A stretch of 64,000 nucleotides of DNA from positions 186,001 through 250,000 of the forward strand of contig MCGE01000005.1 in assembly GCA_002105175.1 (NCBI GenBank), read 5' to 3'. The position numbers and the translations under genes are program-made. The stretch is from Absidia repens (Eukaryota; Mucoromycota; Mucoromycetes; Mucorales; Cunninghamellaceae). Positions 35,844-48,086 of the stretch are shown here, piece by piece (position 1 is the first letter of the stretch; each line of letters begins with the position of its first letter). The notes below the pieces were generated by a model that did no database searches, was not told the origin of the DNA, and worked only from the letters and a program-made list of their open reading frames with translations.

Positions 35844-37109
35844 ATGGATCACTTCCCTTCCAATTGGGGTAAACCTCGCAATGAAAACATCGATCAATTT
35901 AACACCATCCCAATGCACAAAACCCTCCCCGATGGATTATCTCAAAGTGCTTATGGACCAACCACCAGAACTCAGTAATTGCAAAATGTTTTGATAGGTG
36001 TCTGTCGCCTTCATCATACACATTATCATTGTAAATCATTCTTACCCTTCTCTTTCCTTCTTCCCCTCCCCCTCACCGGGTGATAGGCAACCTTTGATAA
36101 CTGGTACCTCCGTTATCGCTTTCAAGTACAAAGACGGTATTATGATGGCTGCTGATATGCTCGGTAAGGAGTAAAACGACAGGACAGCCTGGGTTTTTTT
36201 TTCTGCTATCGACATAAAGTGCATGCACTTACAATTTTTTTTTATCTTTTGGGATCTTGTAGGCTCTTACGGATCATTGGCTCGGTTCCGCGATATCCAA
36301 CGCTTACATCCAGTGGGTGACAAAACGATCGTTGGTGCGTCTGGTGACCTATCTGATTATCAGTATATACAACATATTTTGGATTCACTCATGTAAGCAG
36401 AGCCACTCCATCAACGCCCATTCTAGATGCATTGTTGGATTTTATACTAACTACAAGTTTATTTTTTTGATAGGACTGCTGAACATTGTGCTGATGATGG
36501 CCATGTTTTAGGAACTTCAAATATATATGAATACCTGTGGCGGGTGATGTACAATCGACGATCAAAATTCAACCCTCTTTGGAACTCTCTTGTTGTCGGT
36601 GGTATTGATAAAGGAGAAAGGTAAGACAAAGTTAAACACGACAACGAAGCATTGCTAGCATGTTGATATTTTATTTTCATCATCTATTTTATTGACATAA
36701 TATGGTGATGATAACAGATTCTTAGGTTATGTTGATTTACGGGGCACGACATACCAAACAACGACCATTGCTACAGGATTTGGATCTCATTTAGCACAAC
36801 CTATCTTAAGAAAACGCGTAGAGGGTCGGGAAGACGAAATTACTGAAGAAGAAGCTATCTCTATCCTGGAAGACTGTATGCGTGTCTTGTTTTATAGAGA
36901 TGCGAGATCTTTGAACAAAGTAAGTGGGGAAAAAAATGAGGGAAACGGAAAATTGTCATTGAGATGATTCAGATGATTCATGTTAACATTTTTCATTACC
37001 GTAGTTCCAACGTGGCAAGATTACTGAAGCTGGTCTAGAAATTAGCGAACCTTATGCCGTCAAGACGGAATGGGCTTTTGCCGAAGGCATCCGTGGATAT
37101 GGTGCTTAG
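35844..37109 (+). CDS. PRE4: 20S proteasome subunit beta type-4 (beta-7)
   Basis: Six exons: 35844-35974, 36087-36163, 36263-36392, 36474-36620, 36718-36919 and 37005-37109 (263 aa). A propeptide-like N-terminus precedes TGTSVIAFKYKDGIMMAADM, then LGSYGSLARFRDIQRLHPVG, TIVGASGDLSDYQYI, YEYLWRVMYNRRSKFNPLWN, VVGGIDKGERFLGYVDLRGT and the C-terminal tail that clamps neighbouring subunits. This beta subunit is normally non-catalytic. The short divided exons are all in phase. AATAAA at about 37150. Confidence 0.95.
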
Positions 37110-38574
37110 ATCATTGCCCCCTTTTATATATAGTTAGTAATACTCCCAAAATAAAGACATCTTTTTTTTTTCTTTTTTTTTGAGTTATTGTGTTTTTGGA
37201 ATTTTTTTTTTTATCAATATTGATTTAGAGGAGGTGTGTTGCTTAGCTATAGATGGCAATGTGTGGAGGAGTGAAACTAGTTTACTATAAATGGGGATAT
37301 TATAGCTGGTCTGATATTAGTTAAATAGAGGGGCATGCGACGGCGAGTTTGGTCTCAGCGCTTCGATAAAAAAAGGAGGGGGGGGGTGGCTGGTGGGCCT
37401 TGGAAGCGGGGTGCAATGAGCTGTTTTATGGAGGGATCAAAGATGCCGAAAATGAAAATTTTTATTAACGAAAAATGGTCCATAACGTATTTCTAACATT
37501 TCTATATTTGTCTATGGTCGCAAACACGGGTGGTCCTTCTGATACGGGGGGCGATCATAGAGAGTGCCTTTTTTTGAAATTTGAACTAGGCCACATTATT
37601 TGCTGGCAATGAGTTGAGAATAAAATGGCGCTACACAAACAATGTCATTCCCACAATTGCTACTCTATATCATCCGCTAAGGCGCGAAATGGAGAGGGGG
37701 CAGCAACAAAATACTCTGCAGCGAATACAAACACATGCCTTTTTTTTTTTTTTTTTTTATCTACGGACAAGTATATACAGTACACCTGAGAAGACGGGCA
37801 AAATCGTCTTAATACTCAACCCATTTCTTTTTCACAGACATCCACACATATACCAACATAAATACAAACACTGAATATTTTCTTCTTTTACGCAGTGTGT
37901 ACATTTTGAACAAAACAAATGATGTAAACGGATGACTCAGAGACTAATAAATAAAAAATGCTAGAAATGTTTTATTCAAAAGTAGATACAACTATGGCAA
38001 ACTAACACTATAATAAACTAAACTAATGGCGTTTCAGTGACACTAAGGTGAGGCTAGTCTAATGGGGGTACCAAATCTCGAATCCAAAATGAAAGGGTTT
38101 CCCCATGGTATTTGTAATGCATTTTCCAAAATGCCCTTAATTCAAGTTCTAATACTAATCCAAGATCACCATCACTTCATTGAAGCCTTAATGAAAAGAC
38201 AAAGGGAATGAGCAAAACGGGAAAGAGGGAACTGCCACAAAAATAAAATAAACATACAACCACGTGGACGGAGTATGAATATTGGGCGCTATCCTTCTTT
38301 TTTTTTTCTCGCAAATATAGCGACCATAGTGCGAAATGATCCTATTCCATCAATCCCCTCCCACACACATACACACACCCTGACGCCTAGTAATTCAAAT
38401 ATTTTTCGAAGCTCCAGTGGCACACAGGGTTCTTTATTTCATGGTAAAAAGTAGAAAAAAAAAAGGCATAGTATATAGAAGTGAATACGAAGAGAAGGGC
38501 GTATGATTCATAAAAAAAAAAGATATAATAAAACGATATCCTAATGATATAATATAACCTATACACAACTTGTT
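37110..38574. other. convergent intergenic region
   Basis: 1.46 kb between the 3' ends of the proteasome gene (+) and the uracil-DNA glycosylase gene (-). It contains dispersed element copy 6 and a G-rich stretch at about 37377-37387. No supported coding sequence. Confidence 0.5.
37966..38280 (-). repeat. dispersed intergenic element, copy 6 (divergent subtype)
   Basis: On the minus strand it has CACGTG (38261-38266), a pyrimidine stretch, GAAGTGATGGTGATCTTGG, a variant core with GGCATTTTGGAAAATGCA and CCATGGGGAAACCCTTTCAT, and AATAAAACATTTC at the far end. Like copy 3 it carries the longer core variant. Confidence 0.65.
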
Positions 38575-39902
38575 TCAATCCGCGAGACAGTTCCAATTGA
38601 TAGGAGTACGCCCTCTTGACTCCAAGAATTCATTCGTCTTGATAAAATGCTGGTTATCAAAAAATCCACGGTGTGCTGATAATGGTGATGGATGAACGGA
38701 TTTGAGTACGAGATGTTTCTGTAATACCGATAATATACCCCCCCCAAAAAAAAAGATAAGAGAGATTGAGTTTGTTGAAGTTCATTGAGTGTCTGTTTAC
38801 AAAGCTGACTTACTGTTTTGTTGATTTTGGCACCTTTCTTTTGGGCGTGAGCACCCCATAACAAAAACACAATATTGGATTTCTTTTCGTTCAGGTAGTT
38901 GATCACGGCATCTTTTGTAAAATATAGCAGAGTCAATAGTGGATTTTAGTCACAAAGGTCATTTCGGGTGTATGTGTTGGGGGAGGAGGACAAGTTGACG
39001 ATATAAAGGATAGACAGTTTTGTTGTTGTTGTTTACCTGTAAATGGTTCCCATCCTTGACTACTATGGCTTCCAGCCTCACCACGACGAACAGTTAATGA
39101 TGCATTCAACATCAGTACTCCTTCCTTCGCCCAATTTTCGAGGTAGCCGTGGGTAGGTTTCCTAAAATCCGGATATTCTTTCAATAGAGTCTTGTAAATG
39201 TTGACCAGAGAAGGAGGCGGGGGCACGCCTTTGGCCACCGAGAAGCATAATCCATGTGCTTGATTCGGACCATGATATGGATCTACATTCCCCAAGAAAA
39301 ACGCCCTCAAAGTTGATTAGTATATCCTTTGTACTACTGGTTGTTTTTGTTTTTGACTTCTTTACCTTGTCCCAGGATAACCACCTTGACATTAGAAGGA
39401 AGCGTGTAGTTTGTCCAGCTGTAGATATCTTTCGCAGGCGGGTAGATCACCTTTTTGTCCAGTAGTTCTTGTTTCAAGTACTTCTTCAACTATCACAAAT
39501 ATTAACAAGGTCAGTCACAATATTGAATATGCCCAATTTTCACACAGTTCGTTTTACCTTAAGAAAGTATGGTTTTGTCAGTTCAGGTTTTAAAACCTTT
39601 AGCCAATCGTAATGCATTGTTGTCATTTCCAGGAAGAGAAGGTTTTTAGTTTCATCGTCCAATCCTTCAAATAAGCTCTTGTTGTCATCAATAGAAAAAG
39701 AAGAATCGCCATGGTGAGATCCGTCAGTGTCCGCTTTTCCAGTCACTGTAGGTGTGTTGATTTCCACAATCGTTGCCGAAGTAGTGGTTGCTTCTTTCGG
39801 TGTTTTTGTCTTAAACATGGAAAATAAAGTGGTTTGTTTCTTGACATTTTCCTTGTTTACGCTGCTGTCGCTAGGAGCTGATCTTTTTTTCGTGTTTTCC
39901 AT
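38575..39902 (-). CDS. UNG1: uracil-DNA glycosylase
   Basis: Five exons: 39558-39902, 39366-39489, 39037-39282, 38814-38911 and 38575-38718 (318 aa). It removes uracil from DNA as the first step of base excision repair. The catalytic motif [13 protein letters not shown] is formed across the second splice (catalytic Asp). The uracil-recognition stretch is [16 protein letters not shown], and the DNA-intercalation loop is [11 protein letters not shown]. The N-terminal tail has KKRSAP and QTTLFSMF (about residues 23-30), which fits a PCNA-interacting PIP box as in the nuclear isoform. I chose the ATG at 39902; codons upstream in the same frame are not ATG. Confidence 0.96.
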
Positions 39903-40292
39903 GGTGAACAAAGGATAAACAGAAAGAAATGAGACATCTCAGGTCAGTCAGATTTATTTTCAAAATCCGCTTTTTTTTTTTTTTGGTGGGACAGCAGTAA
40001 ACTCCTAAAATTCAATCACCATCTCAACATAAACGTTTGACACGCGGGCATATTTGACATGTCAATACAACACTAATCACAATTCAAAGCACTGAACACA
40101 TGTAGACTATATATTGCACATTTATTGATGTAATGGGAGATATACGGAAGATAAAGTAATACTAGTGACAATAATGGAAGAGACTATCACTTAAAGGGTA
40201 TAGCTATACTTTATAATATCTTGATGATGAGGGGTGAGAGTAATACAAAATAAAGATACTACGACTAATACAACTAAATGGAAGACATATAT
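39903..40292. other. intergenic spacer UNG1 / SMC2
   Basis: 390 bp between the UNG start and the SMC2 stop (both minus strand). It has a T-tract at about 39970-39984 and otherwise nothing clear. Confidence 0.5.
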
Positions 40293-43200
40293 TCAGGAGG
40301 CTCCCATTATTGCGTTTTCTTTCCCTCGGCCACGCTTTCGTCCAGTAGATGTTTTTGATGATGATGATGATAATGATGATGATTCCGCAGTGATAACTGG
40401 GCGGTCGACTCTTGACGTTGTTCGCTGAAAAAAAAAAAGAAGCAATTGAGACATAACGAATTTTAGACACACTTCCTTGACATTTGGCATTTTACCTCCA
40501 CTACAGATGTACCATCCTTGAACCTAGTCTTGAAGAGGACGTTGGCATTGTTGAACATACCATCTTTCAGTGATACCACCAAGAACTGCGACCCTTTAAA
40601 TCTTGTACGCAGTAACTGACCAATATTTTGTGTATGAGATAAATCCAATGCAGCATCCACTTCATCAAGAATGTACATTGGAGCAGGTTTGAATTGAAGT
40701 AGTGACAAAATAAGTGACAAAGCAATCAATGATCTAAAAAAAATATTTCATTAGCATATCATGTTCATCATACTTTCGATATTTTTAAAAAGTCGGCACA
40801 TACCGTTGCCCACCGCTAAGTTCTGTCAAGCTTTGTTTCCAAACACCACCCAGACAGACCTTCACTTCTAGACCGTCTGAAATTGTCTTTCCCTCGGGAG
40901 CTTGAAGTTTGCATGTGTTTCCAGCCAGCAAATCTCCAAAAATAGCAGCAAAGTCCCTATATTGAATATAAAAAATAACAATAGTTAGTTCCCTCTCTTT
41001 TTTTTTTTTTACAAGTTTGATGAGAACTTACGTGTTCACCTTCCGCCAAGTTTTTTCCAAAGCATCCAGTTTGTACGTTTCCAAAGAGTTGATTGTTTCT
41101 TCGATTTTCCGTCTGTCCGATTGTACTGTTTCCAACATTTGATTCAATGAAGCTTCCTTCTTCTCCACACTACATATAAAGAAAAGATCAGTATTCATAT
41201 TCGATTCATGATAACTAGTACTGCTTCTACTTACTTATCAATCATATTCATCACCCGGATGTTAATCTTTTTGCGCATTGCATCATGTTTTGCCACCACC
41301 TTTTGCAATGATTTTCTCGATTCTGCAACGTTAATGTTGCGGTAGTCATAGTCAGAGTTTGCCTTCCCAAATAATTCCTTTTGGTCTTCAATCCATTCAT
41401 GTTCGGCTTTCAAATTGTCGACAGCCTGTCTTGCACCCTGTTGTTCCCTTTCGTCCCTGTCTATTTCGTGCTGGATCTTCTGCACTTCAAGTTCGTATTC
41501 CACTGTGTCGGATGATTTAGCTTTGATAATTGATTCCAGTTCTTGTACTTCCTCGTTGTGTAGGTTCATCAGATTGATTTCGTGTTCTAATTTGGATTTT
41601 GCTTCATTGGCTTGCACCTATCATCCAAAAAAAAAAAAAAAAAAAAAAAAAGTTAGTCAACATTCCCTCACTTACTTCGACTCCATATTACAGTGCTTCA
41701 TGCTTGACTCACCTCAAGTTCACCAATGTTCTTGACCATATCTTGAGTTTTCTGTTTCATGTCATCGATATTCTGTTGAAGCTTTTCCATGTCAGTTTCA
41801 CATTGTAAGATGTCCTTCTTCATTTGTTCTAAGGGAGATAGATACACAAAGTCAGCAAACATGAATCACATTAACTAATCACAGTAGCTCATTTACCTAT
41901 TTCAAGTTCTAGTGTTTGCACTGCCCGTTGCATATCCTTCGATTTCTGCGAAGACTTGTCCAGACTTGATTTCAATTCAGTGATTTTTTCCTATTGGGTT
42001 AAAACGAATAAAGTCAGTGGTCGTATTTTATATCTTGTTTCATCTGAGAACTTACTGTCATTTCATCCAACTTGACTTGCTTATTGTGGTTGAAGTCGTT
42101 CATTTCCATATCAATTCGGTTAGCTTCCTTGATAGCATTTTCCTTGTCCACATGGGCTTGAGCAGCTTTTTCTTGATGAGTGACAATTTCTCGCTTGATA
42201 TCATCTAAACGTTGTACCAGTTGAGAGTGCGTGCTTTTAGCCAGCCTTGATTCCAGCAATTCTAATTCGTGAGTTTGCAAATCCAGCTTTTGTTTGTGGT
42301 TCTGATACTGTTCCATGACTCTTCGAGCTTGTACAATTTCGTTGTCGAGATCCTCCAATTGTTGGCGATGTTGTTTGAGATCACGGCGCGTAGTGTTCAA
42401 TTGCTGTATCTTGACCAGAACGCCAGAAGAGTTAGGTCTTGAACCACCAGAGAGCGTCCCAAAAGGATCGTAAACATCACCATCCAAAGTAACCGATTTC
42501 ATACGTACTTTATTGTCGAATGTCACCCGTTTGGCAGTCGCCGCATCTTGACAAATAAGGGTATTCCCGAAGATCCATTCCATTGCCTGTTGCACTTGAT
42601 CATCATAACCAATCAGCGTCAATGCAAGGTCCACTTTTCCTGGCCCAAGTTTTTTTGCAGTGGCGATTTTCTACAGAATAAAAGAAAAAAAAAAAAGGCT
42701 ATTAAAACCGGCTACCGTCCATATATCTTTTTTCTAATAATATTTACCTCTGCGGAAGCCTGGAAACCATCAATCTTGTTGAGAGGGATCAAAGTACACC
42801 GCCGACGAAGTCTACCACGGTCAAGTAATTGAGCGCCAACGTTTTCATTGTCGACGACCACCTATTAAAAACCAAGTGAGAAGTTAGTACTCAGTATGAA
42901 CTGCATCCTTGCCTAGTTTTTGCTTACATTGTATAAACGGCCACCAGCGCAAACTTCCAAAGCCGTAGATGCATCATAGTTTTCCTCTTCCAAAGAGATC
43001 AATTCAGCAACCATACCTTTCACTTGCGAGCGGTCAAAATTAGCAGAAGGATTGGAATAGTGGAATTCTAAATTTGAGAGTTTTCTGGATAGTTCTTCTT
43101 CCCGATCAGCCAAGTCTTGAATTCGATCCGATTCCTTGTTGCGTCGATGATTCAAGTCAACTTCCCGGTCTGGGTCCCAGTTTAGTCGATCCAATTGATT

Positions 43201-45055
43201 CTAAAGCAGAAAATAAAACAATAATGAGAATAAGCCAATTTCTTAACTTTAACTATATATTACCTGAATTTGAGACAGTGAATGTTTTTTATTACTGATT
43301 TCTTTGATGAGTCCATGATCTTGTTGAGCAACTTCAGCGACTTTAGAGGTCTTTTCGGTCATTTCATCTTGTAAATGGATGGCATTCAGTTTGGCTTGTT
43401 CTTCCATGGTCGATGCTTCGCTGGCAATATTTTTCAGAGCTATATAAAAGGAGAAAAAAAAAGATATAATTAGTATTCAACCAGAATCAGGGCACTTGTA
43501 AAATCAAACATTACCTTGTAATTGTTCCCGGTATCCATTCTCACGACCTTCTTCAACAGCGATCCCAGTCGTCAAAGTTTGGATGAGTTCTGTCGTCTTT
43601 TGCATTTCGATTGTTTTTTCGTCGTATGAGATTTTGAAGTCTTCATAATCGTTATTTATTTGTTCATGATTCGCTTTTTTGTCAGCAATAGATCGAGTGA
43701 GCTATGAAAAAGAATTTGATGAATGAGTAAGTCCTTTGTCTGCATATGAGGAGAGAGGAGGAGGGTGGGGGTTACCTCCGTGTAAGACGCCTTGAGAGCT
43801 GCCAGTGATGCTATCTCTTCCGTTGTAGATCGTTCTTGAAGGTCATGGTTTGTTTTGAGTCGAACCAGTTGTGTTGAATAATCCTTGGCAATTTCCTCGA
43901 GTTCCTTGATAGCATTTCCGTCCTTTGATGATTTCTTCCTCCAGTTATCCGTGGCAACTTGTTTATCTCGTTGTAATGCAGCAATTTCAAGTTTCAACGT
44001 GTCTATTTTGCCTGATAGTGTATCCAGTCGCATTTGTCTTGCCGAGTTATCTGCTCCAGATTTATCCAGTCGCTGTTGATGTCGATGATATTCGTACGAT
44101 ATGATCAACCGGTTGAGTCGTTCAAGTTCGAGTTCCGTTTTTTGATATTCCAGGTAAAATTGTTTTTCTGCTCGAAGTTGGCCAAGTTTTGGTGTAATTT
44201 CTTCCAAAAGGATCTATACATGTATACATAAAGAGAGAATGAGTCTCCGTCCATATCAATCCGCATCCTCTTTTTACATGACTTACCGAATTGATTTCTT
44301 CCACCTTTCTATCCTTTTTGCCCATTGTTGCAAATGCTTTGATTTTTCTATCTTCAAACATTTTGGTGCCAGCAGCTTCTTCCACCATGCTTAGAATTTC
44401 AGTCGGTTTCATATTCAGAACCTTGGTGATTCGACCTTGCATAATCAAAAAGTGAGGGTTGTTGATATTCAGTTGCACAGACTGGAATAGATTTTGTATT
44501 GTTTGCTGTTGTGCGTTGTGGCCATTCAAAATATACTTCGTTTTCCCACCCATGAGAACCTGAATAAAACAGATAAAAGTGGAAGTTTAGAGTAATCCAG
44601 TAAGACAACACTCCAACACCGCATAAGCTGCTACCTTTGAGCTCTTTAAAATTACCTGTCGAGTCACTGTGATTTGCCTATATGTTTCAAACCCAAGGGG
44701 ACTGGTTGCCCGGTTTTGATTGTTGAAGACAATTGTAACTGAAGCTTTTGTAACACCTGCTTGACCACGTTTGTAAATCAAATCTTGAAGGTTGCTTGCA
44801 CGCACCTACCACGTGAAAGTTGATAGAAGGAGGGCTTGGTTAAAAGATATATTCTTCGTTCTGTTTTTGTTTTGATTTATATATTACCTGACTAAGATTG
44901 GTGAGCCCAAGGACAAAGCATATAGCATCCAGAATGTTAGATTTACCAGTGCCATTTAACCCTGTGATGGCATTGAATTCAGGATCCCAACCAGTAATTT
45001 GAGTCCTTGATACATATGACTTGAAACCTTCTATGATAAGCTCTTCCAAATGCAT
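40293..45055 (-). CDS. SMC2: condensin subunit SMC2
   Basis: Sixteen exons: 44888-45055, 44656-44805, 44287-44559, 43776-44213, 43515-43701, 43264-43439, 42928-43200, 42748-42861, 42056-42670, 41898-41990, 41713-41828, 41235-41617, 41032-41169, 40804-40956, 40496-40733 and 40293-40424 (about 1215 aa). The N-terminal head begins [20 protein letters not shown] and has Walker [10 protein letters not shown] (Thr where Ser is common). Two long coiled coils flank a hinge in exons 7-9 ([36 protein letters not shown]). The C-terminal head has the ABC signature ELSGGQR (split by an intron) and Walker [18 protein letters not shown] short Ser/Lys tail ends the protein. It pairs with SMC4 to condense mitotic chromosomes. 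Confidence 0.97.
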
Positions 45056-45458
45056 ATTGATTGATGGACAAAGAAAGAAGGAGCACAAAAAAAAAAAAAG
45101 GTGTATCATTTATTTTCAATCACCGATAAACGCGCCTGTACACCAAAAAATCATTTCAAATACAGTTTTAAGCAATACGTGTCAAAATAGTCCCATCGAT
45201 TAAACGAAGTATTTGCAATTTTTTATTTTTGGATGTGAGAGAAAAGATATACTATATTTGTGTGCATGAATAAAACAGAAAAGAAGAAAAAAGAAAAAAA
45301 AAATGATGCATTGATTGAATGGACTGATATCGTTATTGGAAGAGGGGACTAGAGAGCATGGATGATAAACTAATGTGATCCCCGAGAAAGGTAAGTTGAG
45401 AGAGAAAAAAAGGAAGGGAATGCTAAGGGAAGGGAATGGGTAATCTAAAAGCCAGTGA
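45056..45458. other. intergenic spacer
   Basis: 403 bp between the SMC2 start and the stop of the next minus-strand gene. It contains an A/T-rich tract and an ACGCGCC near 45130, reminiscent of but not matching an MCB box. Confidence 0.4.
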
Positions 45459-47530
45459 TCAATTGGGTTCGTGTGATGAGAAGCCTTGGACAGGACTTGG
45501 GTAACTCTCCAAGCCATGGTTGATAGATCGAGTGACAGAGGCAGATAAAATGACATCTTCTCGGAGTTGAGTCAAGCGTTGGTTTGGTGAAGAAAATTGG
45601 TCCTGATGTTCTTCCATGAATTTGTCGATTTCATTTCTTCGCTTATGTATATAGTCCATAGTGGCTTGATCTATAGGGAGTGCAGTAGTTGTAGAGTTGG
45701 ATGTAGTATAGGTATTGGCATTGTTGCTGGTGTTGGTGGTGGCATTGGTGGTAGTGGATAATGACGATGAAGAGGTAGGAGATGCTGAAGAAGGAGAGAG
45801 AGGCCGTGGCGTGGTGATATTCATCTTTTCCAGTCGACGGTAAACCATATAAGCACTAGGGCGCTTGGCAGGGTCGGAAACAAGACAGTCAGCGTAAAGT
45901 TGTTCCCATTCAGGCAAGATACCAGGAATTGGTTCAATACGGAACACCCAAGGGTCGACAGGTGCATTTGATGGAAAGGTCACTCTAGATATTAATTGCC
46001 AAAGAATCACCCCAAGAGAATAGATATCAGCTTCAGTTGTTGGACCAGTTAAGCCCTGAGCGATTTCAGGAGCCACGTAAGGCCATCTACCACTCATTCC
46101 GCCTTTCTTGAGTTTCAAGCAATGGTATTGTGAATGCCGAGTCTTTCGAGCTTCTGTTTCAAGTTGCTGGATATAGGATTGATGATGTTGTTGATCAATG
46201 TAAGGCCTGAACGTTCGTTTGGTGAGACTGGTGGAGTGGGTGATGCAGATGCGTTAGGTTGGGATGGTAGTGGTGGTATTGTTGATGATGATGATGACGA
46301 TGATGTTGATGATGATGAGGGTTGCGATAATGATAAAGGTGGAATGGTCGATGGAGCTGACTGTTTCCGTTGCATAAACGTGGCGTCCACCAATTCACTT
46401 AAAGTATCGTCGAAATTGAATAGAATATTCCGAGGGTGCACATTCCCATGGATATACTCCCAATGTAAATCTTTGACTGCTTTGGTAATGCTGAGTGCTT
46501 GGCGTCGAGGTTTTTGATAATCCGTTGGAATATTATTTTGGAGGTTGGTTTCCAGATTGCCAAAAGAAGCCTTGCGCATGACCATCATCAAATAACTGTA
46601 ACCGGTATTTTCATCAAAATGCACAGTGAGACCATAGAGTGGAATTATGGAGGCAATCAAGCTGGGATCAATATCAAATTTCTAAAATCAAGTAAAACAC
46701 AACATAAGTAAATAAATATTAACATGTAGCAAAGGGAAATAAAATGTTTAACTTACTTCATTGGTGGGATCAAATGTCAACCCTTTTAAAAAAACCAAAT
46801 CCCAGCGTTCAGGCGTATGACCTTTGATACGATACGGAGGGGCAAAGCGAGCAAAATAAGAGGAAGCCAAATGATCACCTTCTTCGACATTACTTTGTAG
46901 TTCTTTTTCAGTAAACCAAGATGGAGGGTAGAATGGGATGGTGTTCAACCGAAAAGTACCAGCGTTCGATAGTGGTTTGTTTGATTTTTGCCAGTTCAAA
47001 AGATAGCCACAAATATTTTCCAATAATTGTCGATGATGAGGATGAATATGATGACGTTCTGTGATATGATCAAGCCATGGTTGCAACATTTCCAGTGAAT
47101 AAGGATCTTGCGATTGAGAAGGTATTTGACCAGACCATTGCCACATATTTTCCATCGAGAAGAGGACGTTCCATTTTTGGTACCATTGATCCCCAATATC
47201 CCAGGCCTAATATACATCACGATAGTCAAATATAGAAAATAAAAGAAGTTATAAGAAGTGCGTACAAATAATCAGTCATATGTCACCCAAAGAAGTGTAT
47301 GTTTTCTTTATAACACTTACATATCTCCCAAACTTCGGATGCATTTCATATTGAGCTGCTTTATCCGTTTGGAATCTTGTAAACGCTTGCGTAAAGTCCA
47401 TCGTCGACTTACTGTCGTCTACTGTGTCGAAAACGTCGAGATCGTAGAGTGAGGAATTGCATGACACCAAGGGTTTAGCATAGTTAGTATAAAAGCGCGC
47501 ATCACAGGGTAACATGTATTCTTTGAGCAT
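45459..47530 (-). CDS. kinase-fold protein, probable pseudokinase (frameshifted)
   Basis: Three exons: 47321-47530, 46757-47206 and 45459-46681 (about 627 aa if continuous). A unique N-terminal region of about 190 residues (MLKEYMLPCDARFYTNYAKP; LDHITERHHIHPHHRQLLEN) precedes a kinase-like fold. The fold has WDLVFLKGL as the probable beta-3 lysine strand, SYLMMVMRKASFGNLE, HGNVHPRNILF in place of HRDxxxxN (the catalytic Asp is Asn), and LVDATF in place of DFG. A Ser/Pro insert follows, then GRWPYVAPEIAQG, DIYSLGVILWQLI and a C-terminal RPSAYMVYRRLEKM. Lys and the second Asn remain, but catalysis looks impaired. One base is missing near 46117, just before LKLKKGGMSG, in a short T run (TTT expected, TT seen). 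Function unknown. Confidence 0.75.
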
Positions 47531-47771
47531 GATACATAAAAGTATACAAGCAAATGGTTTTTATTGTTGTAAAATGATAAGAAACAAAAGGATCATAAAA
47601 AAAGTGAAGAGTAAAACGAGGAGGGATAAGTGGAATTTTTCAATTTTTATTGGTGTTGAGTGAAAAATCAGGATAACAAAAAAAAAAAAAAAAAAAAAAG
47701 GCTATTTCCTAGAAAAGATTCTAGACCCAAATTCATGCAAGCACACAAATCATAGTAGATCTTTTTGCCCT

Positions 47772-48086
47772 TTAAGCGGCAGTTCCTATAAAGAAAAGAG
47801 CTTAGATATTATTATTCTTGTATACATATATATGCGATAATAAATACCTTCTGCCCCTTTACGTAGTTCGGCCAATAGTTCTTGGAATCGAGCACGGAGC
47901 TTGGTGACTAGAGGTTCTTCATCTTTATCAGGTGGAGGAAGTTGATCAAGTAAATATTCTGCCTCGTCAATAGACCTATGTCAGTATCCGTACAGTAAGT
48001 ATACCATATAAAAAATCATTAATGAATTTGTCATTTTCAATGTCAGATATCACTGTTTATTACAAGACAATGGGACCACGGTTCAT
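47772..48086 (-). CDS. spliced 54-residue microprotein
   Basis: Three short exons: 48064-48086, 47848-47975 and 47772-47785. The 23-nt first exon encodes MNRGPIVL, the second is helical and acidic (DEAEYLLDQLPPPDKDEEPL then TKLRARFQELLAELRKGAEG), and the last adds TAA residues Thr-Ala-Ala before stop. All three phases agree, both introns are GT-AG, and the first has an ATACTGAC branch site close to its acceptor. No domain is recognised; the central part could form an amphipathic helix. An additional upstream exon cannot be excluded. It sits 240 bp beyond the kinase-fold gene, on the same strand. Confidence 0.55.

Noticed and set aside
45120..45140. MCB-like cell-cycle box upstream of SMC2 (ACGCGCC) and a similar ACGCGGG upstream of UNG1
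   Set aside because: Neither matches ACGCGT exactly and single degenerate sites are expected by chance.
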